From positions 2,066,399 to 2,130,398 of the forward strand of contig NGZR01000007.1 in NCBI GenBank assembly GCA_002197995.1: a stretch of DNA of 64,000 nt, given 5' to 3'. The DNA is from Gaeumannomyces sp. JS-464 (Eukaryota; Ascomycota; Sordariomycetes; Magnaporthales; Magnaporthaceae). The notes under the pieces were generated by a model. It saw only the letters and a program-made list of their open reading frames with translations, was not told the origin of the DNA and did not search any database. Position 1 is the stretch's first letter; each line of letters begins with the position of its first letter. The position numbers and the translations under genes were made by a program. This document shows, one piece after another, positions 35,868 to 46,077 of the stretch.

Positions 35868-36332
35868 GCCTGGTTAGAACAACAAATCGCGGGAAAATGC
35901 TTCTCTGCATGTGTGAATGCGGCCTTCCATGGCACCACGCTTTATCTCGCCCCTTCCTAGATGTGATAGACTTGGACTCCCAAGTTTTTTTTCCAGTCAA
36001 CGCCACAGTGGCTGCTTCCTGTGAAGCGTGACCGACCGCGATACGCTTCACGAAAATGTCAGGCGCGTGAATGTGCGAGGCAATCAGCTTTGTTGTCGCC
36101 ACGCTCGGGCCGTTGTTTGTTGGACATTGGGAGGAGCACACGAATCCCAGAGTGGTCATGAAAAGCATCAACCCAGAGCGCGTCAGTCATGCGGACTCAT
36201 CGTGGCTCCTCGAGAGTCCATTCCACGATAAGTGACCGGTTGTGAAGGTAGGGAGGACGCCACAGCCACAAAGTCCATGGCCGTCCAGTCTCGTGGCAGG
36301 TAGAGGGCCAACTCGGTAGGCCACCTAGCTTA
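35868..36332. other. Intergenic, nothing recognised
   Basis: 465 bp carrying the glycerate-kinase promoter and the 3' flank of the next minus-strand gene. No repeat or gene visible. Confidence 0.45.
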
Positions 36333-36710
36333 TCAATAGCCCATCCCCCTCCGCCACCACTCGATCAGGCCCCGGCGTTCCATCTCGCGGCCAAAGTCGG
36401 CAACAACCGCAACCTCCCGGAATCCCACCGGGACATCCGCGGGCGCCCGGGGCAAAAAGAACGGCGCCGGCTTGCAGGCGCACCTGTAGTCCTTGTAGCG
36501 AAGGGCCTGGACGGCCTCGACCCAATCCCGTAGCGGCTCCTCCCGGCTAGCCTCGGCGTACATGATGCCGGGGGAGCCGCCGCTGCGGAGCAGGACGAAG
36601 CGGAGCCCCTGGTCGTCGGCGGCCTTGCGCAGGCGCTGCACCTTCTTGCGCGAGGTGATGTGGTGGGTGCGGATGAGGGTGTTGAAGAGCTGGAACTGCG
36701 GGCGACTCAT
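36333..36710 (-). CDS. Small conserved fungal protein, DUF1115/RWD-C-like
   Basis: 125 aa from ATG MSRPQFQLFNTLIRTHHITS to RRGLIEWWRRGMGY. The pattern SRKKVQRLRKAADDQGLRFV, then SGGSPGIMYAEA and EAVQALRYKDYR resembles the C-terminal domain found after RWD domains and in Prp3 (DUF1115), which has a basic helix, a GxPGxIxxEG-like strand and W/Y-K-D-Y. No signal peptide or membrane segment. The reading frame is open for 50 codons further upstream but without ATG. Function is unknown; family assignment is by motif resemblance only. Confidence 0.6.
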   Translation of the reverse strand: MSRPQFQLFNTLIRTHHITSRKKVQRLRKAADDQGLRFVLLRSGGSPGIMYAEASREEPLRDWVEAVQALRYKDYRCACKPAPFFLPRAPADVPVGFREVAVVADFGREMERRGLIEWWRRGMGY

Positions 36711-38138
36711 TGTGCACCGGAAGAGCACGCTCTTCGTACCGAGTCCTCGTCTCGAAGAAATTGCAGCGCGGTGCCGGACGAGGACAGGGGAGTTGGTCTG
36801 ATGTTTTAGATGTGCGCCTCGCCGTTTGATCGCTTGGAAATCCGTAGCCGACCTAGACAACGCACGTGAGTGGTCGAGTCATGTGACTGCTGAACATCGT
36901 CTTTCCCATCCTGCGGGCAGAAGAGATCCAGATTCCAAGCTGTCAGTGCCGTCCGTGCTTTGCGCCAAGCGTCCCCACCTCCACTGCAATCCCACTCGCT
37001 GGTAATCGAGACAGGTCGAATTTCCTTTCGACTCCAATTTCCAAATTGGAAAAGCCAAGCTCGCTGACGAAAGGCCAAACACGACGCCCAAATGCCGTGA
37101 GCTGGCGTCGGTAAGCACCGAATCAATTGAATCCCGCCGACCCAGAGAGCGTCCTCCCCCTGGGTTCCCGTCTGGGGTTGACTCGCAACTTGCTCAGCCA
37201 GAGAGAGCCAGCGCCTAGTGTGCTGGCTGGACGACCTATGATGTCAATCAAATGTCGCCGCGACAGCAACCCGAGTTTGTTGCTCGACGCCAGCGGTGAC
37301 GATGCAGGAACAGATGGACCTTGGCGCCGGCAGTGGACAGCACAAGACCAACTGGGTGGTCAGCCAGCCTTTCCAGCCCCCCTAATGCATGCCCTTTGGT
37401 CTGGCAGACGGCCAAGCGACGCGCCCTTGGCCCTTTTTCAAGCCACAGCAGAGCTCGGGAACCCACTGAAAGAATAGGAGGGAAATAGGGGGGCGCGGCG
37501 CCCAGAATGCCAAGCTCACCGATTCACATTGGCGCTGGCACAGCCCCGCGGCGCCGAGAAGTCTCATCCCTCTGATGGGTCCGGAAAGGAGGGATGGTGG
37601 CCGATCCGACCACAGAGAGTGCCGCCTGCGCACGTTTCCGAGACTACCAAGCCGCCCAGGGCGCGCAAATGCCTGCGGGAGGGTGCTGCCAAGCGGCTAC
37701 TCGCCTACTGGCCAGGATCTCCCGCATCATTCCTGCAGTGCAGCATGCTGCTGTGAAAAATCTGGTTCTGTCGTCTTCTTTGCCTTTGCCATTTTCTTTG
37801 TCTTCCTTCCCCATTTGCATCCTACGTTATTCTGCATACCCAGCCAACAGGAATTCTGTCTGCTGGCCGGACCGTCGACGCCAGTAGCGTGTTTGCTTGT
37901 CCTTCGAACGACTGATTATCAAGTCGTGCCGGTCGTTACATTTTGCTCCAACCCACACACTCTCTCTCGCCCTCCACTTTTTCCTCTGTAACCAGATCTC
38001 CATCGAATTCGCTGCCGGCCGATCGACCCTCGTTGACAGGCCGCCACCACAACCGCGAACATCGATCACTTGCTCACGGATTGGTGCACACGTCACTCGC
38101 TTCAGATACCAACCGGCTCGACTTTCGTTTAGCCCAGC
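36711..38138. promoter_or_regulatory. Divergent intergenic region with pyrimidine-rich GH76 promoter
   Basis: 1.4 kb between two genes reading apart. The GH76-proximal part has CT-rich tracts (37,770-37,825 and 37,960-37,985), usual in highly expressed fungal promoters. No additional gene seen. Confidence 0.45.
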
Positions 38139-39855
38139 ATGTTTGGCGGTTCCAAACTGTCCCCCGCTGGCGCCCTTCTGCTGGCGGCGGCCAGTAGCCT
38201 GCCGGTAGTGATGGCTCAGGCTCCTGCTCCGGCTCCCGGTGCTCCAGCTCCCGGTGCTCCTGCGCCCAGCGCTCCCGCCGCTCCAGCCGGAGATCCCCAT
38301 CCATTCTACAAGATCGGGACCAGAGGTATGTCATCGTCCGCACGAAAACCGGCCCGGAATCTGGACATATTTCTAGGCAGTCTCCTAACTCGCACAACCA
38401 GAGCAAATAATACAGTCCTCGCGGGATCTTGCCTGGGAGGTTATGGCTCTCTACCCGGGCAACCAAAGCAATGCAGAGACGGGCATTCTACCTGGACCGC
38501 CAGACGATGGCAAGGGTCCGTACTACTGGTGGCAGGCCGGTGCCATGTAGGGCTGCCATGATCGACTATTGGCATTTGACGGGGGACACCACCTACAACA
38601 AACTGATCACCGAGGGTATTCTTGCCCAACACGGCCCCGATCGCGACTTTCAGCCCCCTTCGCATCGCGCTTCGCTCGGAAACGACGACCAGGGTTTCTG
38701 GGGCATGGCCGTCATGCAGGCCGCCGAGATGAGGTTCCCCGATTCGCCCAAGGAGGGCGACGCACACTGGCTTGCACTGGCACAGGGCGTCTGGGTGACA
38801 CAGGCGTCCAAGGAGAGGCACGACGAGCTCTGCGGCGGAGGAATGAGGTGGCAGGTTCCCCCAACGAACACCGGGTACAACTACAAGAACAGTACGTCTT
38901 GTCCATTCGTCAAGCCTACGCAATGGGGTTATTATGCTGACCTTGTCTCTAGCAATTGCCAACGGTATCTACTTCAACCTCGGCGCTCGCCTTGCCCGCT
39001 ACACCGGCAACCAGACTTACTTCAAGGAGGCCGAGCGAACTTGGGACTGGCTATGGGCCGTCAATTACATCGACCATGACACGTACAAGGTTTTCGACGG
39101 AGGACACGTCGAGCACAACTGCACCGATATCAACAAGCAGCAGTTCTCGTATAACGCTGGTGTTCTTGTCCAGGGAGCCGCCTTTATGTACAACCAGGTG
39201 CGATTACGCCCCTATTTGCAGACCTCGGCGTTTTTAGCCTCGATAACTAACTCTGGTTTTTGTGTTATAGACCAAGGCCCAGAAATGGAAGACTGCCGTC
39301 GAGAAGCTGACCGAGAGCATCTTCCGCGACTTTTTCGACAAGGGAGCGGCGTTCGAAATCACGTGCGAGCACCTCGAGAACCAGTGCACCCAGGACATGG
39401 TCATGTTCAAGGGATTCGTTGCCCGCTGGATGCCTGTGGTAGTGCAGCTGGTGCCTGAGATGCGGGACGTCATCTTGCCCGTAATGCGCAAGTCGATCGA
39501 GGCGGGCCTGAGGCAGTGCACGGGCGGCCCGCGCGGTCGTACATGCGGCTTCTACTGGACCAAGGGCGTCTTCCGCGACCCCAACGCCGACGGGACCACG
39601 GGCGTCGGCGAGCAGCTGAACGTGCTGTCGGGCGTCATGTCGCTGCTGCACGAGTTCCCCAACAACCCGCCCGAGCCCCCCGTCACACTCGAGACTGGCG
39701 GCACGAGCAAGGGCGACCCAAACGCCGGCCTGCGACACACCCCGACGAGGCAGTTCAAGGAGATCACGGGCGGCGACAGGGCGGGCGCCGGAATCCTAAC
39801 CACGCTGCTGATCGGCAGCGGTCTGGGCATGTTTGGGTGGATGAGCTACGACTAA
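38139..39855 (+). CDS. GH76 alpha-1,6-mannanase (Dfg5/Dcw1-like), GPI-anchored
   Basis: About 501 aa in four exons (introns 38,326-38,401; 38,892-38,952; 39,198-39,270). A signal peptide (residues 1-26, ending VVMAQA) is followed by an Ala/Pro-rich stalk (APAPGAPAPGAPAPS). The catalytic domain shows YYWWQAGAM, MIDYWHLTGDTTYN, GNDDQGFWGMAVMQAAEM (the paired Asp), LCGGGMRWQVPPTNTGYNYK and NGIYFNLGARLARYTGNQTY. The C-terminal hydrophobic segment AGAGILTTLLIGSGLGMFGW fits GPI attachment. Dfg5/Dcw1 proteins cross-link GPI proteins to cell-wall glucan. One extra base near 38,549 creates a false stop after QAGAM. With it removed the exons sum to a whole number of codons. Confidence 0.93.
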
Positions 39856-40172
39856 GCCTTTGCTTTTTTTTTTTTTTTTTTTCACTTGCGTATTCTCCTT
39901 TGTCTAAGATTCGACTTGCAGTTGCCGCATCAAGAAGTGGCGATATCAGTTAGCCAGCAGCATATTGTTTGTATTAGGGGCGGCGTTCCGGCTGGTTCAT
40001 TACAGCGCAGACAGGCGTTCGCTGGGCCCACAGTTCGGCCCTAGACTCATGGGACTTTTATTCCATAATAAATCATCTTTGGGTGGTTCTATTGATTCTA
40101 CCAATACTCGATGCCTTTGAATGCGATCTTGTCCCAGCTTCAATCTCTGAAAGTCCACACTCCTCTCTCGCG
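39856..40172. other. Convergent 3' flank
   Basis: About 320 bp downstream of GH76, with an 18-T run (39,865-39,882). No gene. Confidence 0.4.
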
Positions 40173-40667
40173 TCATGCCAGCCATGCCAGAGCGCTAGAC
40201 ATAACAAGAACTTGCACCAGGAGAATCCTCAACGGTCTCCTCCCCACAACCCCGCTGCTCCGTGGCGTCGCCGTCCCGTCATCCGGCCCTGGTGACGGCG
40301 GCGCAGGCTGTGGGGTCAAGCAGCGCGACCTGTACGTCTCGGTCGTGTTGCCCAGCAGGCAGCCGCGCAGGCGCTCGGCCGGGGAGCAGTCGCCGCCTTG
40401 GCCCCCGCCGCGTCCCTGCTCGTCGTGCCCCCGCGGGCCGGCGCACCAGTGGTTGCAGTCGTCGCCGGCCCGCGTCAGCCGCTCCGGGCGGCAGCACTCG
40501 TTCACGCGCTGGCGCTCAACGGGGCCGGGCGTGCTGTACGCGCTCGTCCAGCCGCCGGCGCTGGCGGCGGATGAGGTGCTGCTGCTGCTGCCGACCGTGG
40601 TGCTGTGGCTGTCGCGTGCCCAGTAGATGAGTGTGGTGCAGGCTCCCGGCTCGGCGTCTAGGGACAT
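40173..40667 (-). CDS. Hypothetical Cys-rich protein with C-terminal hydrophobic tail
   Basis: 164 aa from ATG MSLDAEPGACTTLIYWARDS. A Ser/Thr-rich segment (TTVGSSSSTSSAASAGG) precedes a cysteine cluster: NECCRPERLTRAGDDCNHWC, then GDCSPAERLRGCLLGN and YRSRCL. The chain ends in a Pro-rich stretch and RILLVQVLVMSSALAWLA, which could be a tail anchor or GPI signal. No N-terminal signal peptide is visible in this frame, so a first exon may be missing. Codon phase and cysteine spacing look real, but I recognise no family. Confidence 0.5.
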   Translation of the reverse strand: MSLDAEPGACTTLIYWARDSHSTTVGSSSSTSSAASAGGWTSAYSTPGPVERQRVNECCRPERLTRAGDDCNHWCAGPRGHDEQGRGGGQGGDCSPAERLRGCLLGNTTETYRSRCLTPQPAPPSPGPDDGTATPRSSGVVGRRPLRILLVQVLVMSSALAWLA

Positions 40668-42344
40668 GGCTTCCGGTGGTGGATGGTCGATGAGGGGTTA
40701 GGTTGGCTTGCTTGGGTTTTCTGCGCTCCCCGGTCACGATGGCATACAGAGGTCAGATGGCGCGCTGTGGTTGCACCTATGGTCCTTTCCTCTTGCGCCT
40801 CAGAGTGGACGGGTGCGGTGCCGCATTCCTGACAGGACTGGTCTGTCGGCTTCGAGGCTGCGTCGCGGTCCAGGATGGCGGCGCATTTTGTTTTCTTTTC
40901 TTGGTGCCCGCCTGGCCTAGAACTTTCGATGCGGCTGCTTCTTGTATCTCTGGTGTGGTGTGGCGTGGCGACCTCGTGTCGGGAGCTCTCTTCTGGGTTA
41001 TGTGTGTGCGCCTGGTTCTTCTCGGCTCTGTGTGTGCCGTCAAATCTTTGGGCAGTGGAGGCCGTGACGTGATGTCGTGTTTTCTTGGGGGCCGTCACCA
41101 CAGCCCCATCTGCCCCAACAGGCAGCTTCGCGGGCCGTATGCAGCAGCACTGCAGGATCGGCCCCATTCAGGCTGGTGCGTTCAATCGTGATCCTGCTGG
41201 GTCGCATGCCGCCCCTCCGTCCCGCAACCGCCCTGTCTCCTGGACTCGTAATTGGCCGGAGTCTCGGGCTTCTTCTGGCTTCAGTTTCCGGACGGCCTTC
41301 GTGAGAGTACCCTCGCAGTGGGTGGAATGGACCCGGGTGATGGGTTTGCTGCAGGCGCTGGGAAGTAACTTGGGGCGTTGTGGTGTTTTGGAAAATGTGC
41401 CGGCTGATGTTGGCCGTTCCGACTCCTGTCCCGTTCGTTGGGGGAGAGACCCCGGACCTCTGTACCAATATTTCCGGCAGCGAGACGGATGGATTAGAGG
41501 AGATAGATAGCATCGAAGGACTCCATGGCTAGCATGGAATGCCGTATAAACTTCAATTCAAGATGAACACGTTGTTTTCTTGGTGGCTAGGCCATCCTTT
41601 CTCTGATCGTCACCAACCTCCACATCCACCAAGAATCAGGGATATGTGCATCCCCAGATTCATTATCCGGAGTATATTCCACTACTATTGCAGTTGCATG
41701 CCTACTGTTTACAGACTTTTGGCGTCCTCGATGCAGCGCAAGAAAGCTACCCCAGTCTTAAACATGTGCCCGTTTCTGTCCTCCTGTTCTGGACCTGCCA
41801 GGCAACACACAACATCCCTGATGGGGAGCACAGACGTAGCAAGTCAAAGAAGGAGGAAGGAGCGGCCTCGGGTAGAATAGCTAGATATTCTCCCTCCACG
41901 GCAGGATCTCCAGCAGGACCAGACTAAGAATTTGCACCACCCACAGATATTTGCTGCAGCAATATCAAGCAACGCTTCCGGCTATCTCTGCAGAAAACCA
42001 AGTTGGCAATAGAGCTGTACGCACTCTATAGCCCCTGAGGACATCTTTGCCGTCTCGCAGACCCTGCCTTCGCCCTTTTGCAGCACCTGGCTCCGCCGCT
42101 CTATCTGCGCCGCGCGCTTCCTCCTCCCCTTCCCATCCCGGTACTTTCTTGCCTCCCGAACGAGAAGCCAGCAGGCAGCGGCAAAGAAGCCATCAGCTCT
42201 AACAATCCGGGATTCCAGAACACCCATCCCTGACGCCGTACGAGCAAGACGGCCGGCCCTGCAGTCGTCGCCCTCCAGCTGCCCAAAAAAACGAAGCACG
42301 AGACAAAGCCAAGTCGCGCAGACGCCCGGACGGGAACCTCCACC
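40668..42344. other. Intergenic; no gene supported
   Basis: 1.7 kb. Open frames exist on both strands between 40.7 and 41.2 kb, but they mirror one another and lack domain features. CT-rich 5' flank of the next gene at about 42.1-42.3 kb. Confidence 0.4.
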
Positions 42345-42945
42345 ATGCCTCCGCAAGCCGGCAGCGCCCTCGTCCTCCCCCGCGCGGCCCCCGAGCTCGT
42401 CCAGCAGTACCCCAGGGCCAACCTGGCCTGGGCCGCCCTCGCCGTCTACACCATGGTCCCCGGCATGACCGAGGCCCCCTGGCGCGAGGGGCGTTACTCG
42501 GGCGCGGACCTCGGCCGGCGCCTGGTGAGGCCACCGGGCCGCCACGGGCGCCGCCAAGTCTCGTCCGTCGCCGACGCCGTCGCCGCGCACGCCGCGCTGG
42601 ACAAGCACGGCTGCTGGGCAGGGCCGGGAGCCACGTGGCCTTTCTGGACGTTGCGTTCCTGGTCGTGACCGGGACGAGCACTGCGTCTTGCTCGTCTACG
42701 TCGACGCCCTGGAGGTCGTCGTCCTCGGCCGTTTTGAGGACGAGAACGAGACCGAGGACGAGGACGATGACGACAGGAGGGGCGACGAGGAGGAGGAGAT
42801 CATGCGGGTGCACGATCGGTCCGGCAGGCTAGACATGTTCTTTGTCGAGGTCGGGGTTGCGCACCTGGCCATCATGGATTTTATGCGGCTCGCCTCGTCC
42901 TTTGCCGCGATCAAGGACGAGTTCGACGCTGACGGCCCCTGGTGA
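42345..42945 (+). CDS. Hypothetical protein with acidic segment
   Basis: About 199 aa, MPPQAGSALVLPRAAPELVQ to FAAIKDEFDADGPW. An N-terminal Ala/Pro-rich part is followed by HVAFLDVAFLVVTGDEHCVL (after a frame change near 42,685), LLVYVDALEVVVLGRFEDEN, a run of Glu/Asp, then MRVHDRSGRLDMFFVEVGVA. Another frame change lies near 42,530-42,620. The net length implies one extra base. No family recognised. Preference for C/G third positions supports coding. Confidence 0.45.
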
Positions 42946-43570
42946 TGGTGTCTTATTCTTTTTGGGCCAAAGCCAGTCAGGGCATGCTGTCATTTCTTTC
43001 CTTTTTTTTTTTTTTTTTTTTTTTTCATTTAATGGTCAGTTAATTAGGTTTCCTTTTTCGAAACACGAGTCAGAGCCTAGCCAGAGGTTCTCGCTGCGAT
43101 AAACAGAAATAATAATAAAACCATGGTAAACTCCATAAAGAGGTAGAAACCCTCAATTCCATTCTCAATGGGGTTGTGCAAGCCTTTATTCGGCCTGTGT
43201 TAAATGTGCTAGAAGATTGCCATCTTGTTCTCGGTATCTGGAGGGCCCTCGTCAGCTTTACACCATTGAGCTCACACAGAGAAGCACCAGAACTGCACAT
43301 CTCATCTTTCTGCACTACGCATAGGAGTGTCTGCGGAGTGCCCCCGTGACTCTTGCCAACTGAGCCCTCATTAATAAAATCTCCTCGAATAGGGCTAGAG
43401 CTGGTGCGTGATACGCACACGGTCCAGCACCTCAGCAAATGTCTTAATGTCCGGCTGGTCTGTGGTCAAAGAGACCTGGAAACACCTATGCTATGCCACC
43501 AAATGCGCCAGCCGCCCGACCCAGCTTACCTAGGATAACGAGATGCATCCGCATTCGGTGGACAACAAAA
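42946..43570. other. Intergenic with long T-run
   Basis: Contains a run of about 24 T (43,001-43,025) and otherwise unremarkable sequence. No gene recognised. Confidence 0.4.
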
Positions 43571-43630
43571 GGTATAAAAAAAAAAGGTATAAAAAAAAAG
43601 GTATAAAAAAAAAAAGGAAGAAAAAAAAAA
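43571..43630. repeat. GGTATA plus A-tract tandem array
   Basis: Three GGTATAAAAAAAA-type units followed by a GGAAG plus A-tract variant. On the minus strand these are long T-runs just downstream of the tRNA pair, so they would act as RNA polymerase III terminators. Confidence 0.75.
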
Positions 43631-43672
43631 GTGGTTGATGTACCTATGTGTCACAGGCGCACCGGGAATTGA

Positions 43673-43758
43673 GCCCGATGCGGGGGTCGAACCCGCAACC
43701 TTGAGATGACCGTAGTCCTCCTAAGAGTCTCACGCTCTACCGATTGAGCTAACCGGGC
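43673..43758 (-). tRNA. tRNA-Lys (CTT) with intron
   Basis: Acceptor stem GCCCGGT/ATCGGGC, D-arm GCTC/GAGC, anticodon stem TGAGA/TCTCA with loop CT-CTT-A, and T-arm GCGGGTTCGACCCCCGC all fold. An intron of about 14 nt (GGAGGACTACGGTC) follows position 37, the canonical place. Lies 5 nt downstream of tRNA-Glu on the same strand. Confidence 0.95.
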
Positions 43759-43763
43759 GGTGG

Positions 43764-43858
43764 CTCCGATACGGGGAATCGAACCCCGGGCTCGGCGGGA
43801 CTCAGGAGGAGTAGACTCCTTTGAGAACGCCGGATGTTGGCCACTACACCATATCGGA
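43764..43858 (-). tRNA. tRNA-Glu (CTC) with intron
   Basis: Acceptor TCCGATA/TATCGGA, D-arm GTGT/ACAT, anticodon stem CGGCG/CGCCG with TT-CTC-A, and T-arm CGGGGTTCGATTCCCCG. An intron of about 23 nt follows position 37. No T-run separates it from the tRNA-Lys 5 nt downstream. Confidence 0.95.
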
Positions 43859-44349
43859 CTTGACTCTTGTTTGTTGCGGCGAGAGGCTGTGGGGTGGATC
43901 TATATCGTTAGGGCTTAGGGCTGGCTCGATTGGGCGTCCCTGCATGGCGTTTGACTCTGGTGTGACGGTCTAAGTGGGAGGATAATTGGGCCGGGGATGG
44001 GCTGGGGATACGTCATGCTTGAAGGATAAAAACACGCTCTGGTTTACTGTTGCGGGCAGTCCGATTTTTCTTCTTATTTTTTTCCAGCCTACACGCAGAG
44101 GCATTTGTTGAGCGACAACAAGAAATTTGGGCGCAATGGATGGGGCGCCTTGGCTTGTATAGCTGCCGTCGCGCGTGGATGGCGCTCCACGAAGCCTGTT
44201 TGAAGCGCTAATGATAAACCCCTCCCTGAAAAGCCAATCTTTAACCACCCCGTCACTGCTGAGCTGCGCTGCATTCAGATACAAGTCGACGTTGACCCAC
44301 ATGGCTGCAAGGACTCCCAATGCGCACCTCGCCGACCACTCCGTACCCA
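43859..44349. other. Upstream region of the tRNA pair, nothing else seen
   Basis: About 490 bp, including the tRNA 5' flank. A minus-strand open frame (43,970-44,527) has no domain features. Confidence 0.4.
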
Positions 44350-44752
44350 ACTGACCCTGCATCCAGAACTCCTTTTCGCAGCCGATCCCCTGGCAGCCCA
44401 GAGAGCTCGGCATCGAGTACAACCTGCGCCAGTACGTGCTCCAGGGCGCGGGGTCGCCGCAGCTCAAAGAGACGCGCCACAGCTGCTCCACGCCGACGGG
44501 CGTGTCCTGAACGCAGGGCAGCGCCATCGCCCTGCGCCTGATCCGGACCTACGACAGCCCGTCTCCGCCCGGTTCCGCGGCGGCCCCGCGGCTCGCCAGG
44601 ACCCGGACAGGTACCCGCGGCTTAAGGCGTGGCACACCCACTGCGAGGCGCGGGAGGCGTGGAAGCGGACGCTCGAGAATGGGGATGGTTACAACCTGGA
44701 CTACCCCAATCACTTTAGGGACGCGTGGGAGGTGATGGGCAATGATACCTGA
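44350..44752 (+). pseudogene. Possible glutathione S-transferase-like relic
   Basis: Two out-of-frame pieces resemble the ends of a GST. RELGIEYNLRQYVLQGAGSP with QLKETR (about 44,399-44,470) is like the N-terminal LEELGIxY...PPELKE region. RYPRLKAWHTHCEAREAWKR with TLENGDGYNL (about 44,610-44,702) is like the C-terminal YPxxxAWxxRxEARPAWK helix. A stop and frame change lie between them and no proper start was found. It is either a decayed fragment or a short gene broken by indels. Confidence 0.35.
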
Positions 44753-44876
44753 GTACCCATGCAACGGAAATTCTTCGAGCCTATCATTGATCATGGTCGT
44801 CTATCTGCTCAACGGAATGCACAACAAAATGCAACGCTAATCATGCTTCAGAACCCAACCCTCGTCCACTGCCCCT

Positions 44877-46077
44877 CTAGTTTGCACCGACCGAGGCCTG
44901 GTACTCGGAGCTGAACGGGTAGTCGGCGAACTCCACCAGGCTCTTTACCTTGTAAAACGACTCGCGATCCTCATAGCTGGCCAGCTCCAATCCCTTCTCG
45001 AACCTGAATACCAGGTCCGGGTTGGAGATGAAGGGCCGCCCGCAGCCGACAATGACGTCAAAGTCCTTGAACCGCTCGTCCACCGTCTCCCTCGCCGTCT
45101 TGGCGTCCTGGTCGCCGCAGACGATAAAGGGGCTCGCGTTGTCCCACAGCCTCACCATCCAGTCGAGGTTCTGCGTCGGGTGGAGCTGCTTCTCGCTCTG
45201 GCCGGCGACGTCGACGCGCTCCTCGGTGGCGTGCAGGTACGCCAGCCCCAGCGGCTTCAGCTGCTCGAGCAGGTACCTGAACGTCGGCTCCGGCTCGTCC
45301 ATCAGCATGCCCTGGTACGTGTTGTAGGGGCTCAGGCGGAGCGCCGTCCTGTCGGCGCCGACGGCGTCGATGACGGCCTTGACGACCTCGAGGTGGAGGC
45401 GCGCGCGCTTCTCGACGCTGCCGCCCCACGCGTCGGTGCGCTTGTTGGCCGTGTCCTGCAGGAACTGGTCGAGCAGGTAGCCGTTGGCGCCGTGGACCTC
45501 GACGCCGTCGAAGCCCGCGCGCTGCACGGCGTTGCGCGCCGCCTGCGCGTAGTCAGCGACGACCTGCCGGATCTCGGCCTCGGTCATCTCGCGCGGCACG
45601 TCGGCGCCCTCCTCCATGGGCAGGGGGCTGGGGCCGAGCACCTCGTGGCCCAGCCGCGCCGTCACCTCGGCGGACCCGGACCGGCCGTGCGCCCACAGCT
45701 GGCAGAAGATGACGCCGCCCCGGGCGTGCACGGCGTCCACCACTTTGCGCCACGACGCGACCTGCGCGTCCGACCAGATGCCGGGCACGTTGTCCATGCC
45801 CATGTTGGCCTGGGACACGACGGTGCCCTCGGTGATCAGGAGGGTGCCCGGGACCGCGGCGCGCTGCGCGTAGTAGTCTGCGGTTGGGTCTTTATATCAG
45901 CGTCTGGGGTGGTCTCTCCGGGAAACGGGCGTGTTATGGCGCCTTGCAAAACCAACCTGCGACGGCGGGCATCGGGACGAAATCATCGTCGGCCCGGAAC
46001 CGCGTCATGGGCGCCATGGCCACGCGGTTCTGGAGCTGGGACGCGCCAGCCTTGAGGGGGGTGAAGAGCTTGGTCAT
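44877..46077 (-). CDS. Old yellow enzyme family NADH:flavin oxidoreductase
   Basis: 373 aa in two exons (intron 45,878-45,956); start MTKLFTPLKAGASQLQNRVA. FMN-dependent ene-reductases of this family reduce activated C=C bonds with NAD(P)H. Visible: NRVAMAPMTRFRAD at the N-terminus, GGVIFCQLWAHGR, the active-site GFDGVEVHGANGYLLDQFLQ (His and Asn plus Tyr), and DVIVGCGRPFISNPDLV near the FMN phosphate. Length is normal, exons join in frame and there are no breaks. It could serve oxylipin or general xenobiotic metabolism, or tailor a polyketide, but it lies 20 kb from the PKS. Confidence 0.94.

Noticed and set aside
40703..41191. 162-codon + strand frame near the Cys-rich gene
   Set aside because: Trp/Cys/Leu-rich text mirrored by open frames on the other strand; no start context or family.
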